Positions 43,605 through 55,492 of a DNA stretch of 64,000 nt are shown here, one piece after another. The number at the start of each line of letters is the position of its first letter. Positions within the stretch are counted from its first letter, which is position 1. Where the stretch lies: contig CM042089.1 of assembly GCA_023512835.1 (NCBI GenBank), positions 29,392,440-29,456,439 of the forward strand, given 5' to 3'. The position numbers and the translations under genes were made by a program. The stretch is from Taxillus chinensis (lineage: Eukaryota > Streptophyta > Magnoliopsida > Santalales > Loranthaceae). The notes below the pieces were generated by a model that was not told the DNA's origin, searched no databases, and saw only the letters and a program-made list of their open reading frames with translations.

Positions 43605-45174
43605 TGTTGTTCCCATGATCTTGGTTGTCATTGTTGTCAACATGATGTTTCAGCGGGTAGATGCTGGGTCAATTATCCGCACTGGGTTAGAAAACTTTGT
43701 AAAGTGATCTCTTAGAGTGAGCTCGTAGAGGGAGTCTATCCATGTACTCACCGATGTCGAAGATCTAGGTCGAAGACTCATAGATTACTGGGTCGAAGAT
43801 TAGATAACTCCTAGATTACTGGGATGAAGATCAGATGACTCAAAGGTGCTGAGTCGAAGATCATCAGGCCAGCAGGCTCGAAACACCACTAAAGGTACAC
43901 AAGGTCGCAGACTCATAGACCCACAGGGTCGAAGATTTGAAGATCGTAGGTGTAGAGCAGCGTCTCGGAGACTCAAATACTTGCAGGCTTGAAGACCCGT
44001 CGAGTATCGAGTAGTAGTGTTACAGGTTGAAGCTCATAGGGTCGAAGATTAGTAGACCTGTTGAGGTGAACAAATGATTAGCCAAGGAAGAGTGCGGGTG
44101 TACTTGATGCAAGTTTAAAGGCTCGTAGAGTGAGATGTCAGTTGAGCACCGGTTCTACCTAGCTTCGGAGCCAGAGAGCAGAAGAATTGAACGATCAGTT
44201 CTCAGGGTTCGAAAACTCCAGCTCAAAGATTTGTAGATAAAGACTCGGTGGTAGCTTGTAAAGTACCAGCGAAGCTACGAGGTACATATATCTGCGAGGC
44301 AGTGGCTAGTCGTAGATACGAAATGCACTAAAGACCGCGTTTATGTAAGTGATCACTCAGACGGCATCTCTAAGCCCTCTAATTGCTGGGAAACACATGG
44401 ACGTCATCCGAGGCTAGCGTAACATGTTTCAACGGTGAAGATCAAAAGGTGAAACATGCTTAACCGTAGCAGAAGGGTTTCTTACTAAGGTCGACCTATA
44501 AAAGTAAGGAATAGGCCTTACTTCAACTAAGCGTTAGAATATTACAGAATACAAGGAGCGTATCTGAAGCGACATAAAAGAGACGCAGAGTAGTTCGTTT
44601 AGGATACACAGAGAGAGAGAGAGAGAGAGAGGAAGATTGTAAGCAAGATAACAGTGAGTTAATCTGTTCTTCTTCCTCACATATTCGACGAACATTATAT
44701 AAGTTTGGCAAAGGAGCGGTTGAAGGTCAAGCAGTGCAAACAGTTGAATGTGTAGGTGCAGACAGTTCTTCAAAGTGAGAGAGCACTGAAGTAATACTGT
44801 TTTGTATTTGTATTTTAAAAGAAGAGAGAGAGTTAATCCTTTTGTAATAAGGGCTAGACCCTACTGTACTGAAAACATATAGTGGATTAAACTCGGTGTA
44901 GGTTCACCCTCACCACCGTGGAGTAGATCACATTGATCGAACCACGTAATCCGTGTGTCTTTGTCTTCTTCTTCCCATACATACCTGCTATTAACTAATA
45001 TTTCATGAGACACTAATATACCATCCTAAATACTAACTACATCTATAAAATACCTCTGAGTATTTCACTACTCTTAAAATTACAAGGAAATAGTTTTAAG
45101 TATACAGATTCACCCCTCTTTCTGTATACAAGCCCATATACGCACTCGATCTAGCTTTGATCTTGGGAATATCA
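43605..45174 (+). repeat. 5' LTR of copia B
   Basis: 1570 bp, TGTTGTTCCC...AATATCA. Array of GTCGAAGA and GACTC motifs at 43755-44050, TATA box at 44497-44504, GA microsatellite at 44610-44631. Confidence 0.9.
44497..44504 (+). promoter_or_regulatory. TATA box of copia B LTR
   Basis: TATAAAAG, about 450 bp downstream of the U3 array and about 680 bp before the LTR end. Confidence 0.55.
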
Positions 45175-45176
45175 AT

Positions 45177-45188
45177 TGGTATCAGAGC
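45177..45188 (+). other. Primer binding site of copia B
   Basis: TGGTATCAGAGC, complementary to initiator tRNA-Met, two bases after the LTR. Confidence 0.92.
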
Positions 45189-45318
45189 TAAGTTCTCACT
45201 GGAGGCAAATCTATCACTCTGTGGAGAAGTGATCTCACAGATCGATAAGTTTGTGTTGTTGAGATCTGTGGCTTAACAGCTTAGTGACCAAGCAAGAATT
45301 CATTGGTAATCACATGAA

Positions 45319-47640
45319 ATGGAGATTTCTATCAGCGGACCGAGTACCAGCTCCAACTATGCAAAGAGGGTGCCTATCTTTGATGGCACAAATTACAAGA
45401 TATGGAGAGCGAGGATGGAGACTGTATTCTTGTCCATAGGTATGGATGTTGAGTGGGTAATCAGAGATGGTTATATGGAACCTTCCAATGACAGAGAACC
45501 CACCAAAGCTGAGAGAAGAACCTATGAACTAAACGGTAGATCTCTGAGTGTTATTACATCTGCACTCACAGACTCTGAATACGCAAAGGTCTTGGACTGT
45601 AGGGTTGCAAAGGATTTATGGGATAAACTAGAGAGTGTCTATCAAGGAGATGACAGACTAAAGGAAACTAGGCTGCAGCTATACATATAGAGATTTGAAG
45701 CCCTCAAGATGGAGGAGCAAAAAAGTGTAGAGGAGTTCTTTGTACGTTTGACAGAGATTGTCAGTGACATTAGAAGTCATGGCAAGAATAAGAAGAACTA
45801 TGCAATTGTAAAGAAGGTGCTACGAGTTCTGCCCAAAAGATTCGTCCTAAGGGTGGAAGTTCTAGAAAACAGCCGAGGCCTGCAAACGATGACGTTACAA
45901 GAGCTACAATGCGGTTTAACTGCATTCGAAATGAAGCTGCACTCTTATAAAGAGCCATCTACATTAACACCCTAGCCCATAGCCAAGGAATTGAAAGAAG
46001 TAGCCTATAAGGCTATGAAAAAAATTAAAAATAAAGAAAGAAGCTGAGTCCTCAGAAGAACAAGAGAATAGTGACAGCGAAGAAGGTGAAGATGAGGTGG
46101 TAGCCTACTTCACTAGAAAATTTAGAAAAGGTGGAGCAGGAAAATAAGCTAGAGGAAAAGGGAAAGGAGGACTTTACCTAAGATGTTTTAAGTGTGGAAA
46201 GTGGGGGCACTTTGCATTTTAATGCAAAGTGAAAGCTAATGACTCGGATGTTGAAGGCTCAGATGAAGAAGATACAAAGTGGAAGAAGTCATCATACCGA
46301 CGAAGCAGTTCCACAAGGAGGCTAGCTGCTCCACAAAAGAAAAAGAGCTCACACAAGAACTATATGAGCCGAATTGCTGAATCTGATGATGAAGATGAAT
46401 GCTCATCAGATTATGCCTTCGTTGCCAAGATAGAGGTAGACAATGGCAACACTGCCTCAGAGAAGGACTAGGCAGAAGAAAAAGAAGTTGATCTGGAGGA
46501 GGAGCTCGAGCTTGCAATAGAAGAGATCCGCATAAGAGTGCAAGATTAAGCAGCTCAAGGGAGAGCTCAAGTAAGTTAAGGGAGAGCTTGTAGAGACCAA
46601 AGGGGAGAAGGATAAGGTGTTGGGGGACTCCAAGAAGTTCTACGAGGAAATTGTTAGCCTAAAGCTCAAACTAAAGGAGCAAATCAAGATATGTGATGAC
46701 ATTACCACATAACTTACCACCAAAGAACTAGTAGGCCTTCAACAGAAGATCTCAAAGGACAGAGCCAGTCAAGCCTCAACCTCTGGAGGTCCCAGATCAC
46801 ATCACTCATCACACCATAACAAGATCAGAAAACCGGGGCAACACTACAGGTGGATAGGAAGAATCCATATTTCCATGATAATCCTATACAGACCACTATT
46901 GTGACCCGAATCAACAAGGAAGGGAAGGGTGGTGTAAATGATGAGAAGATGGAGAGACACCCGAAGGAGGTCAAGACTATTAGAGTGACCAAATGCGTTC
47001 AAAAATCTAAGCATTCTAAGAATGTGAAGAAATCTAATGTAATTGTCATTTCTATGAGTGAACGGGTGCCTCACAGGAAAGAAGTAAAGCCTGTGAGACA
47101 AACCATCATGGCTAAGCCTGTGTTAGAGAAGATCCCAGATGTATAGAAGCTGAGCAACACTAGCTTTTAGGGTTACTGCTGCTACTGTGCAGTGTGGGGT
47201 CACATGGCAAGATTCTGTAGGTGGAGGTATTTGGTACAAGCTTCCAGAATAGGGATGAAGACAGCTAGAAGGAGCTTGTATCTCGCGGAGAGAAAGAGAC
47301 CAGTTAGAAGTTTCTGCACTTACTGTCAGAAACAAGAGCATGAAGAGACTTCATGCTGGTGGAAACCAAAGCCCATTTCCACGAACAACAAGTTTGCTGT
47401 ACTTGCAGATTTAGAAGTTTGTGACAAGTGTGGCATTGAACGTCACAGTTCTGGAAAAGTGCTTATTCCTAAGAAGAATAAGAAGAAGAATACTGTGAAA
47501 GTTCAGGAGAAAAGGAAAGAGAAAGCATCTCGGAAGACTGTGAAGCCTACACCTCAGGGGGAGTGCTTCAAGTTTAAAGTAAAATACGAAGAGCACTTCA
47601 AGTCTAAAGTGAAACAAGTCTATGTGGCTAAGGGAAAAGA
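45319..47640 (+). pseudogene. gag: Copia B Gag
   Basis: Starts MEISISGPSTSSNYAKRV. UBN2-type core: NYKIWRARMETVF, AKDLWDKLESVYQGDD, then after TAG at 45688 RFEALKMEEQKSVEEFFVRL and VKKVLRVLPKRF. The CCHC knuckle CFKCGKWGHFAF is cut by TAA at 46220 just before its last Cys. Acidic and coiled-coil segments follow, then a second Cys/His cluster (CYCAVWGHMARFC) and CTYCQKQEHEETSCWW. The long Gag with two zinc clusters is like copia A. Stops and frameshifts occur between 45975 and 47146. Confidence 0.87.
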
Positions 47641-48960
47641 AGTGGCTCATATTGCTGAGATTGCATTGAAAACAGACATCAAGGACAGACAGTGGATTCT
47701 TGATAGTGGCTACTCAGGTCACATGACTGGTGATCTGAAGAAACTGTCAGATGTGAACAAAGACAAGTCTAACAAGGTAAGAGTTGGCAATGATAGCTTT
47801 TTGAAGATCAAGAGGTTATGATTTGCCAAATGGGGAAAGAGTAAACTGAAGGATGTTCTACACGTTGGAGGATTGAAGTACAATCTTGCATCGGTTAGTC
47901 AGTTGTGTGATGCAGGTCATGAAGTAACCTTTACTAAAACTGGCTGCCAAGTGAAGAGAGAGAATGATAACACAGTAGCAGCTGGAAAAAGGACAGATGG
48001 GGAATTGCATGTGATTAATGAGAACAAGACCCATAGCTGTCATATAACAAAGACAAAAGAGAATGAACTCTGGCATAGAAGACTGGGACATCTAAATCAG
48101 AAGAATATGAGAAGACTTGTTAACTGCAAGGCTATCAGAGATATCCCAGATATTAAAAGAGATAGAGAGCATGTCTGCTCAGCATGCTTACATGGAAAGC
48201 AGACCAGATTTCATTACAAAGTGAAGGAGTATAGTTCAGAAGCCACTCTAGACATTGTGCATACTGACTTATGCGGACCTATGAGGAACAAAGGACTCAA
48301 AGTTGAGAGATATTTCATCCTATTTGTGGATGATTTCACCAGGAGGACCTGCATTATGTATTTAAAGCACAAGACAGAAGCTCTGGATTGCTTCAAGAAG
48401 TACAGAAGAATGGCTGAGAATGACTGTGGTTGAAGGATTAAGATCTTAAGATCTGATCAGGGTACAGAGTTTACAAATGAGGCATTTGAAAGGTATTTAG
48501 ATAAACATGGGATTCAGCATTAACTATCAGCAACAAAAACTCCACAACAAAATGGAATTGTTAAAAGAAAGAATAGGGTTGTCATTGAAATGGACAGAAC
48601 CTTATTGCTGGAAGCTAATCTTCATGCAAGGTTTTGGATAGAGGCAACAAGAACAGCAGTACACCTCCTAAACAGAGTAACTTTAAGACCAAAGACAGTC
48701 TGCACACCCTATGAATTATGGTGTGGGAAGAAGTCAATAGCCAAGTACTTCAGGATATTTGGAAGTTCTTATTTTGTCAAGATAAAGGAACAAGGAAGAC
48801 GAAAGTTTCATAGTAGATCTAAAGAAGGGACTTTTGTTGCATACTCATATCAGACAAAGGGATATAGAGTATTTCTTCCAAGACTTGGAAAAGTCATAAC
48901 TTCAAGTGAAGTTAAGGTCAATGAGAACTAGAAGAAGGATGTATCTGAGGATAAGAATCT
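47641..48960 (+). pseudogene. pol: Copia B protease and integrase
   Basis: Protease: WILDSGYSGHMTG; DSG is kept, but the following Cys is Tyr. Pre-integrase: ENELWHRRLGHLNQKNMRRL and CSACLHGKQTRFH (HHCC). Integrase core: first Asp in VHTDLCGPM, second in LRSDQGTEFTN, and the third acidic position in the TPQQNGIVKRKNR region, where the usual Glu (NGIVERKNR) is Lys. TAA at 48521 replaces a Gln codon kept in copia A. C-terminal GYRVFLPRLGKVITSSEVKV. A catalytic loss (Glu to Lys, a G-to-A change) adds to the stops. Confidence 0.85.
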
Positions 48961-50715
48961 AGACTTCGAAATAGAAGAACCTCAGGAAGAAAAAAAGTCT
49001 GAGCATGAAAAAGAAAATAAGAATGAGGACACAGACTCAGAGAAGTCTGACGAGGAAGAGAAGGGAGAGTCCAATCCTGGAGAAGACTCAAACAAGAAAA
49101 CCAGGAGGACATGGTCTAGTGTACATGACAAGGATCAGATCCTTGGTGATCCCAAAGCAGGTGTAACTACCAGAAAAAATTTACGAGAGCTACTGCATTG
49201 CTTTCACAAGTTGAACTAAAGTCAGTTGGGTAGGCAGTAGAGGACGAAGCTTGGATCACAGCAATGAATGAGGAGCTGGATCAAATTGAAAAGAATAAGA
49301 CTTGGGAGTTGGTTCCTAGACCCGAGAACAAGAGTGTCATCAACTCAAAATGGGTATTCAGGAATAAATTGAATGAGGATGGCAAGATTGCCAGGGACAA
49401 GGCTACACTGGTATGCAAGGGGTATTCTCAAATTGAAGGAATAGATGTGGATAAAACTTTTGCACCGGTGGCGAGGCTGGAAACAATCAGGATGTTTCTC
49501 GCATTAGCAGCACATAAAAGATTCAAGGTTTATCAAATGGATGTGAAGTCTGCATTTCTGAATGGTATGCTAAAAAAAGAAGTATACATTGAGCAACCAG
49601 ATGGAGTACAGATCGCTGATGAGTAAACATATGTGTGCAGATTGAAGAAAGCCTTATATGGCCTGAAACAAGCTCCCAGAGCATGTATAGCCGACTGATG
49701 ATATCTAAAGAGAATGAATTTCAGCAGAGGAACTGTAGATCATAATCTCTATATTTTGAACTCAGACAAAGGTTAGCTGGCTACCATAGTCTATATAGAT
49801 GACATTATCTTTGGAGGAAGTCACTCAGGGTTGTGTGCAGAATTTGCAAAAAGAATGAGTGATGAATTTGAAATGTTTCTCATAGGAGAACTGATGTACT
49901 TCTTAGGGCTACAGATACGGCAAACATATGAGGAGATTTTCATATCACAGTAAAAGTATGCCAAAGAATTACTAAAGAATTATGGTATGAAGATAGCAAG
50001 CCTGTTGCAACGCCAATGGCTACAGACTGCAAACTACACAAGGATCAGGAAGGCTCTGGTGTTAATCAGAAAGAGTATAGAGGCATGATTGGTAGCCTCT
50101 TATACATTACAACCTCTAGACCTAATCTGATGTAAGCTGTGTGTCAGGCAAGTAGATCTTAAGGAGTCTCACTTGCTGGCAGTCAAAAGAATCCTTAGAT
50201 ACCTACATGGTACATTAGAAATGGGGTTGTGGTACCCCTCTAAGGACTTGATTAAACTACAGGCATATACTGATGCAGACTAGGCTGGAAATATTGATGA
50301 CAGATGTTCTACCAATGGCTGTAGTTTTTATCTGGGCTCTAAGTGTGTTGCATGGTTGAGTCATAAACAAAACAGTGTGGCCTGCAGCACAACCGAAGCT
50401 GAATATGTAGCTACACATGCTGCATGTACTCAAGTGGTATGGATAAACACACAACTGTCAGACTTGGGAGTGGATGTGGAGTTGCCTATTAATATTTGGT
50501 GTGATAACTAGAGTGCGATTAACATCAGTAGGAATCCTGTTCATCACTCGAAGACCAAGGATATTGATTATCGCTACCACTACATCAAGGAGCAAGTGGA
50601 AGAGGGAAATGTGCAATTGGTGTATGTTCCCACGCAGGCCCAAACTGTTGATATCCTCACCAAACCTTTGTCAATCGAATTGTTTGATAGACATAGACGT
50701 GAATTGTTTGTGTAG
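48961..50715 (+). pseudogene. pol: Copia B reverse transcriptase and RNase H
   Basis: After an acidic linker (EEPQEEKKSEHEKE), RT has [49 protein letters not shown], a catalytic Asp in [27 protein letters not shown] and the YIDDI box. RNase H: AYTDAD then a stop where Trp is usual, GCSFYLGSKCVAWLSHKQ, STTEAEYVA, and HHSKTKDIDYRYHYIKE near the end. The reading unit ends GAATTGTTTGTGTAG at 50715. Stops near 49624, 49700, 49953, 50281 and 50509. Confidence 0.88.
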
Positions 50716-50892
50716 TTCCCCCCTCATGCCTGATGGTATTACAGGGGGTTCCCCTTCTCTCCTTGCAATTGGTTGGCAAAGGTGGAGAAAAGAGTGTACT
50801 GTATGCAGGGGGAGTACAGTGTGAGCTATTAAAGGGGAGAGCCTCAGAGGTTCGTAGGCTTAGAGCATGTTCACATATGTTGCCAACAATTC

Positions 50893-50905
50893 CAAAGGGG
50901 GAGAT
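50893..50905 (+). other. Polypurine tract of copia B
   Basis: CAAAGGGGGAGAT directly before the 3' LTR. Confidence 0.8.
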
Positions 50906-51277
50906 TGTTGTTCCCATGATCTTATTGGTTGTCATTGTTGTCAACATGATGCGGCAACGGGTAGACGCTGGGTCGAAGATCCATACTGGGCTGGATAACT
51001 TCGTAGAGTGAGCTTGTAGAGGGAGTATAACCATGTACTGTCAAAGATCTGGGTTGAAGACTCGTAGATTATTGGGTTGAAGATAAGATGACTCAAAGGT
51101 GCTGAGTCGAAGATCATCAAACCAGTAGGCTCGAAGCACCACTGAAGGTACACAAGGTCGCAGACTCGTAGACCCACAGGGTCAAAGATTCGAAGACCAC
51201 AGGTGTAGAGCAGCGCCTTGGAGACTCAAAGACTTGCAGGCTTGAAGACCCGTTGGGAATCGAGTAGCAGTGCTGCA
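50906..51277 (+). repeat. 3' LTR of copia B, cut by Ogre-2
   Basis: The first 372 bp match 43605-44030. The break at 51277 is the Ogre-2 insertion point; CTGCA (51273-51277) should be duplicated at the other Ogre-2 end outside the window. Confidence 0.9.
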
Positions 51278-52359
51278 TGTTGCACCCCATTTTGACCAGG
51301 TTAGATCGCAATCGTACTTGGCGAAGGACACTAAGTGACAGAGGATGACATTCGGAGAATAACGCACTTGACCACGCTTGATTCCGAGGAGAAATGAAAT
51401 GATTATGATAAAAACATCAAGTTGAATTGGACAACCAGTGGGCAGCCCGCTATTTTATTAATAACTTCCCCGATACTTGTCGTAATCCAACAAAGTCAAT
51501 TGAATTGATTAGATAACACCTTTATCTATCATTTCCAATTGGTTTGAGAATATTCCGGGTTGTATTCAATTAGTTATGATTTTTCAAAGTTGGCAACCAA
51601 ACCTTGTGCAAATTTGGGGGAGACAGCTAGTGCGCAGCGCACTATTTTGCCAATAACTTTCTCAATACTCATTGGATCTGAACAAAGTCAATTGCATTAG
51701 TTAGATAACATCTTTATCTATCATCTCCAATTGGTTTGAGAATATTCCGGGTTGTATTCAATTAGTTATGATTTTTCAAAGTTGGCAACCAAACCTTGTG
51801 CAAATTTGGGGGAGACAGCTAGTGCGCAGCGCACTATTTTGCCAATAACTTTCTCAATACTCATTGGATATGAACAAAGTCAATTGCATTAGTTAGATAA
51901 CATCTTTATCTATCATCTCCAATTGGTTTGAAGGTAATCCGAGTTCTATGCAATTAACTATGAATTTTTGAATCAGACGGGCAGAATGCTCACTTTATCA
52001 TGTACCTCTGTGCGGTATTTCCCACTTTTCTCTTAAATGGATGATCCGTTTGGAGTGATTCCAATTTCAAGAGATAGATAACAGAATTTAGAGCAAAACA
52101 AGACCAATTTGGCCCTAATCCGAGCTCTGTGGAGAATGTTATGAATTTTTGAAGTTGCCCCAAAAATCTGCCAATTTTTCACGAATTTTGGTTCTTCATA
52201 TGCATGTTTGTCCCACATTGCCAGTTTTGCTTCTACTTCGCCCAGTATATATACAAAGGCACTCTCCTTACACAGCAAGTGATAACAAGAGAGGCCTAAG
52301 GAAGCCCAAGTAGAGGTGCCACGTGGCGACCGAGCCCACACACGGAAATTTTTGGGGAA

Positions 52360-53210
52360 ACCCAAATCCAGGTGGTCAAACTTGGTCAAATCCAGGACTA
52401 AACCCAAATCCGGAGGTCAAACTTGGTCAAATCCGGACTAAACCCAAATCCGGCGGTCAAACTTGGTCAAATCCGGACTAAGCCCAGATCCGGTGGTCAA
52501 ACTTGGTCAAATCCGGACTAAACCCAAATCCGGCGGTCAAACTTGGTCAAATCCGGGCTAAGCCCAAATCCGGTGGTCAAACTTGGTCAACTGATGCGGA
52601 GTAAGGACTTACGATCCGGACTAAGCCCAGATCCGGTGGTCAAACTTGGTCAACTGATGCGGAGTAAGGACTTACAAATCCGGACTAAGCTTAAATCCGG
52701 TGGTCAAACTTGGTCAACGATGCGGAGTAAGGACTTACAGATCCAGGACTAAGCCCAAATCCGGTGGTCAAACTTGGTCAATCGATGCGGAGTAAGGACT
52801 TACAGATCCGGACTAAGCCCAGATCCGGTGGTCAAACTTGGTCAATCGATGCGGAATAAGGACTTACCGATGCGGACTAAGGCCATCGATCCGAATAAGC
52901 GCAGATCCAGGAGGTCAAACTTGGTCAATCGATGCGGAGTAAGGACTTCATCGATCCGGACTAAGCCCAGATCCGGTGGTCAAACTTGGTCAACCGATGC
53001 GGAATAAGGACTTACCGATGTGGACTAAGGCCACCGATCCAGAATAAGCGCAGATCCAGGAGGTCAAACTTGGTCAAATCCGAGCTAAACCTATTGATGC
53101 GGAATAAGCTCATTAGTGCGGAATAAGGACTTGTTAATACGGAATGAGGACCTATAGATGCGGAATAAGGCCACCGATCCGGAATAAGCCTAGATCCGGA
53201 GGTCAAACCT
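52360..53210 (+). repeat. U3 tandem array, Ogre-2
   Basis: Sense-oriented array of CGGA(G/A/C)TAAG cores and GGTCAAACTTGGTC segments. It produces long spurious ORFs rich in KSGLSPNPVVKLGQ, which are not genes. Confidence 0.87.
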
Positions 53211-53754
53211 GGTCAATAATTTTGAAAAACTCCAAAATAGCTCCTCTACAGGTCCGGGAGTGACTCCAAAGCATCGGGACTCCGAAAATTCTTTTTAAGT
53301 GCATTAAATGCCAGCAGTTGTCTCGGAACCCTCTTTTTAAGCGTGGGAATTGAGGAGTCTCCAAATATTACATTCAAATGTCTCGGAACTCCATTTTTGA
53401 GCATAGGGACGGAAGACCTCGTAATTAAATGTCATTTTCCTCGGGACATCACGGTTGACCCTGGGGATTGCATGACCATTAATTCCCAACGGCTCTAATA
53501 CATCCGGAAATGCATTCCGCCCTTACCCACCAAAGCGTCCAGGTACAACAGAGGATTAAATAATCTCAAACGATTTATTTATTTTCAGCCTGGACTCCTT
53601 TTTCAAAGCACGGAACCGTGAATTATTGTAAATCGCCGGGAACCGAGAATTCCATTTCCGAAGTCATTAATTCATTGGAACGATGTAGTTGACTCATGGG
53701 GACCGTAAGGCATCCAATAAATGCCGAGGCACGGGCTGTCTCCCCTGGGATTCC

Positions 53755-53762
53755 TATAAATA
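53755..53762 (+). promoter_or_regulatory. TATA box of Ogre-2 LTR
   Basis: TATAAATA followed by GAGCGCCCC and a G9 run at 53782-53790; a transcription start about 30 bp on is inferred. Confidence 0.6.
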
Positions 53763-54882
53763 GAGCGCCCCAAGAGGCAAAGGGGGGGGGCATCAATTAT
53801 CAAGTATCGGAGGAGGTTATTCTGAGAGAGAGCTTTCGACTAAATTTCCAAGAGATAAAAACCAGGAGGGAGAGAGAGAGTATCCTGGGAATCATAAAGA
53901 GAGATATACTCATTTTCTAAGGGAAAAACCACCCGGAATCACTGTTCGTCTTCACGGGGAGGAGCCGACATTGGAAAAATTCTTTTTCTAACCTTTGTGC
54001 TTTCAGGAAACTCTTTGAAGGCATTACTCGAAGGAAAAAGGGGCTCCCACCGCATCATTTTCTTTCCTCCAGGTTCTCTACTTTTATTTTATTTTATCTT
54101 ATTTTTTTTCTCTCATTGTTTTCAAACATAAAACCCAAAAAACTGCTCTTTTTCCTTTTTTTCCTCATCTCTCTAAAGTAGAAAAACGAAAATATAAAAA
54201 ATAATAAAATGTAAAAAAACAAAACTCAAATCTCTTCTAGAAAAATTTAAACAAGGCCTGGGCGGTCATGAGGGTTGAGCCCTAGATGCTCACATCCTAG
54301 TCTACTTGGACCAATATCAATTGTGGCAGTATTTTCTTATTTGAATTCAAATTGCTTTTGTTTTCTTTTTCTAAAAAAGGAAAATTACTTTTGTTTTCTT
54401 ATAAAAATGCAATCTTGTCACACGGGCCTAGATCCCACATTCTTTTTCTAAAATTAGAATGTCCCTTTTTATTTACTTTATTAAAATCTTTTTCTTTGTT
54501 GTTTTAAGGCCTAGATCCTAAAATCTTTCTTTTTCTTAAAATTAAAAATACAAAAACTCTTTTCTAGAATAAATAATAGAGCAAGCAAACACCCATAGAT
54601 CAAGACTAGGTACCAATTGTGGGCGTTGTGGGGGTGCAAGAATTTTTCTTCCTTCCCCACACGTAACCGACTCCCGAACCTAATTCTCTGGAACCGTAGA
54701 CCTTTCTTTTTCTAGGTGCCCAATCACACCTTTAATTTGTTTGGTGGCGACTCTGTGTTTTTCTTTTCTTTAATGGTTTGTGCGAGCCTTGTGCAGGATG
54801 ACTCTAGGATCAATGGAATGAACTAGCATGGAGTCCTTTCACAAAAGCCAAGACGAGCCCGGTCAAAAACGGGTGATGACGG

Positions 54883-54904
54883 TGGCGACTCCTCACTGGG
54901 GGAC
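54883..54904 (+). other. Primer binding site of Ogre-2
   Basis: TGGCGACTCCTCACTGGGG; the Ogre-1 site reads TGGCGACTCTGCTGGGG. The two differ by small indels in the middle. Confidence 0.65.
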
Positions 54905-55492
54905 CGTTGTGAGAGTCTAGCCATGGTCTCAATTTTTGGAATTTTTGCTTGCTTGTTTCTTTTCTGTTTATTTTCTTTTATTCTATAATTGTTTTAACTA
55001 TGCATACATGCTTCTCTCTCTTTCTCTAACCCTATACCCGGGTTTTCTCTAACACAACAGGATTAGAAGAGGCTAGTAAAGGTTTGCCCACGTGGACTTG
55101 GTTGTGCTTGTCTACGTGGAATACCCGAAATGTCTCACTCAGGCAGTGGTCCTTTCTTGTTAATGCCCCAAGAGGTACAAGAAGGACCCCCTCCGTTAAT
55201 GCCCTTTGGGGTACGGGGGCTCCCTCTTAGTTCTTGTTAATGCCCTCGTGGTACAAGGCTAAGTAGGGAATGCTTGGGAACCAATGAATAAGATAGGCAG
55301 ATTTAGAAGCCCATCAAGGGCATGACCTTCATGTGTTTGAGCCTTGTTATGACATTTGTGTACTTGCCTTGCTTGAACTTCGTATATATTGTCCATGTAC
55401 TAACCCCTTGTATATATTATCAATTATTGTCTACTAACCCTTCATTCTCATTCATTGCATATCATAGCATTGCACACATTCATTTAGGAAAC
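54905..55492 (+). other. Ogre-2 5' leader
   Basis: Non-coding leader matching 14637-15225 in reverse, with the same GTTAATGCCC near-repeats (55157-55245). No separate gene. Confidence 0.5.

Larger units (their letters stand above)
43605..51277 (+). mobile_element. Copia B: near full-length Ty1/copia element
   Basis: 5' LTR 43605-45174, tRNA-Met PBS 45177-45188, gag-pol 45319-50715, PPT 50893-50905, and 372 bp of 3' LTR (50906-51277) before Ogre-2 cuts it. Domain order Gag, protease, integrase, RT, RNase H is that of Ty1/copia. At least ten in-frame stops show it is dead; several replace Gln codons still present in copia A. Confidence 0.93.
51278..54881 (+). repeat. Ogre-2 5' LTR
   Basis: 3604 bp, TGTTGCACC...GGGTGATGAC followed by G where Ogre-1 has A. 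It is about 130 bp longer than the Ogre-1 LTRs, mostly through the array at 52360-53210. TATA box at 53755-53762. No gene inside. Confidence 0.93.
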
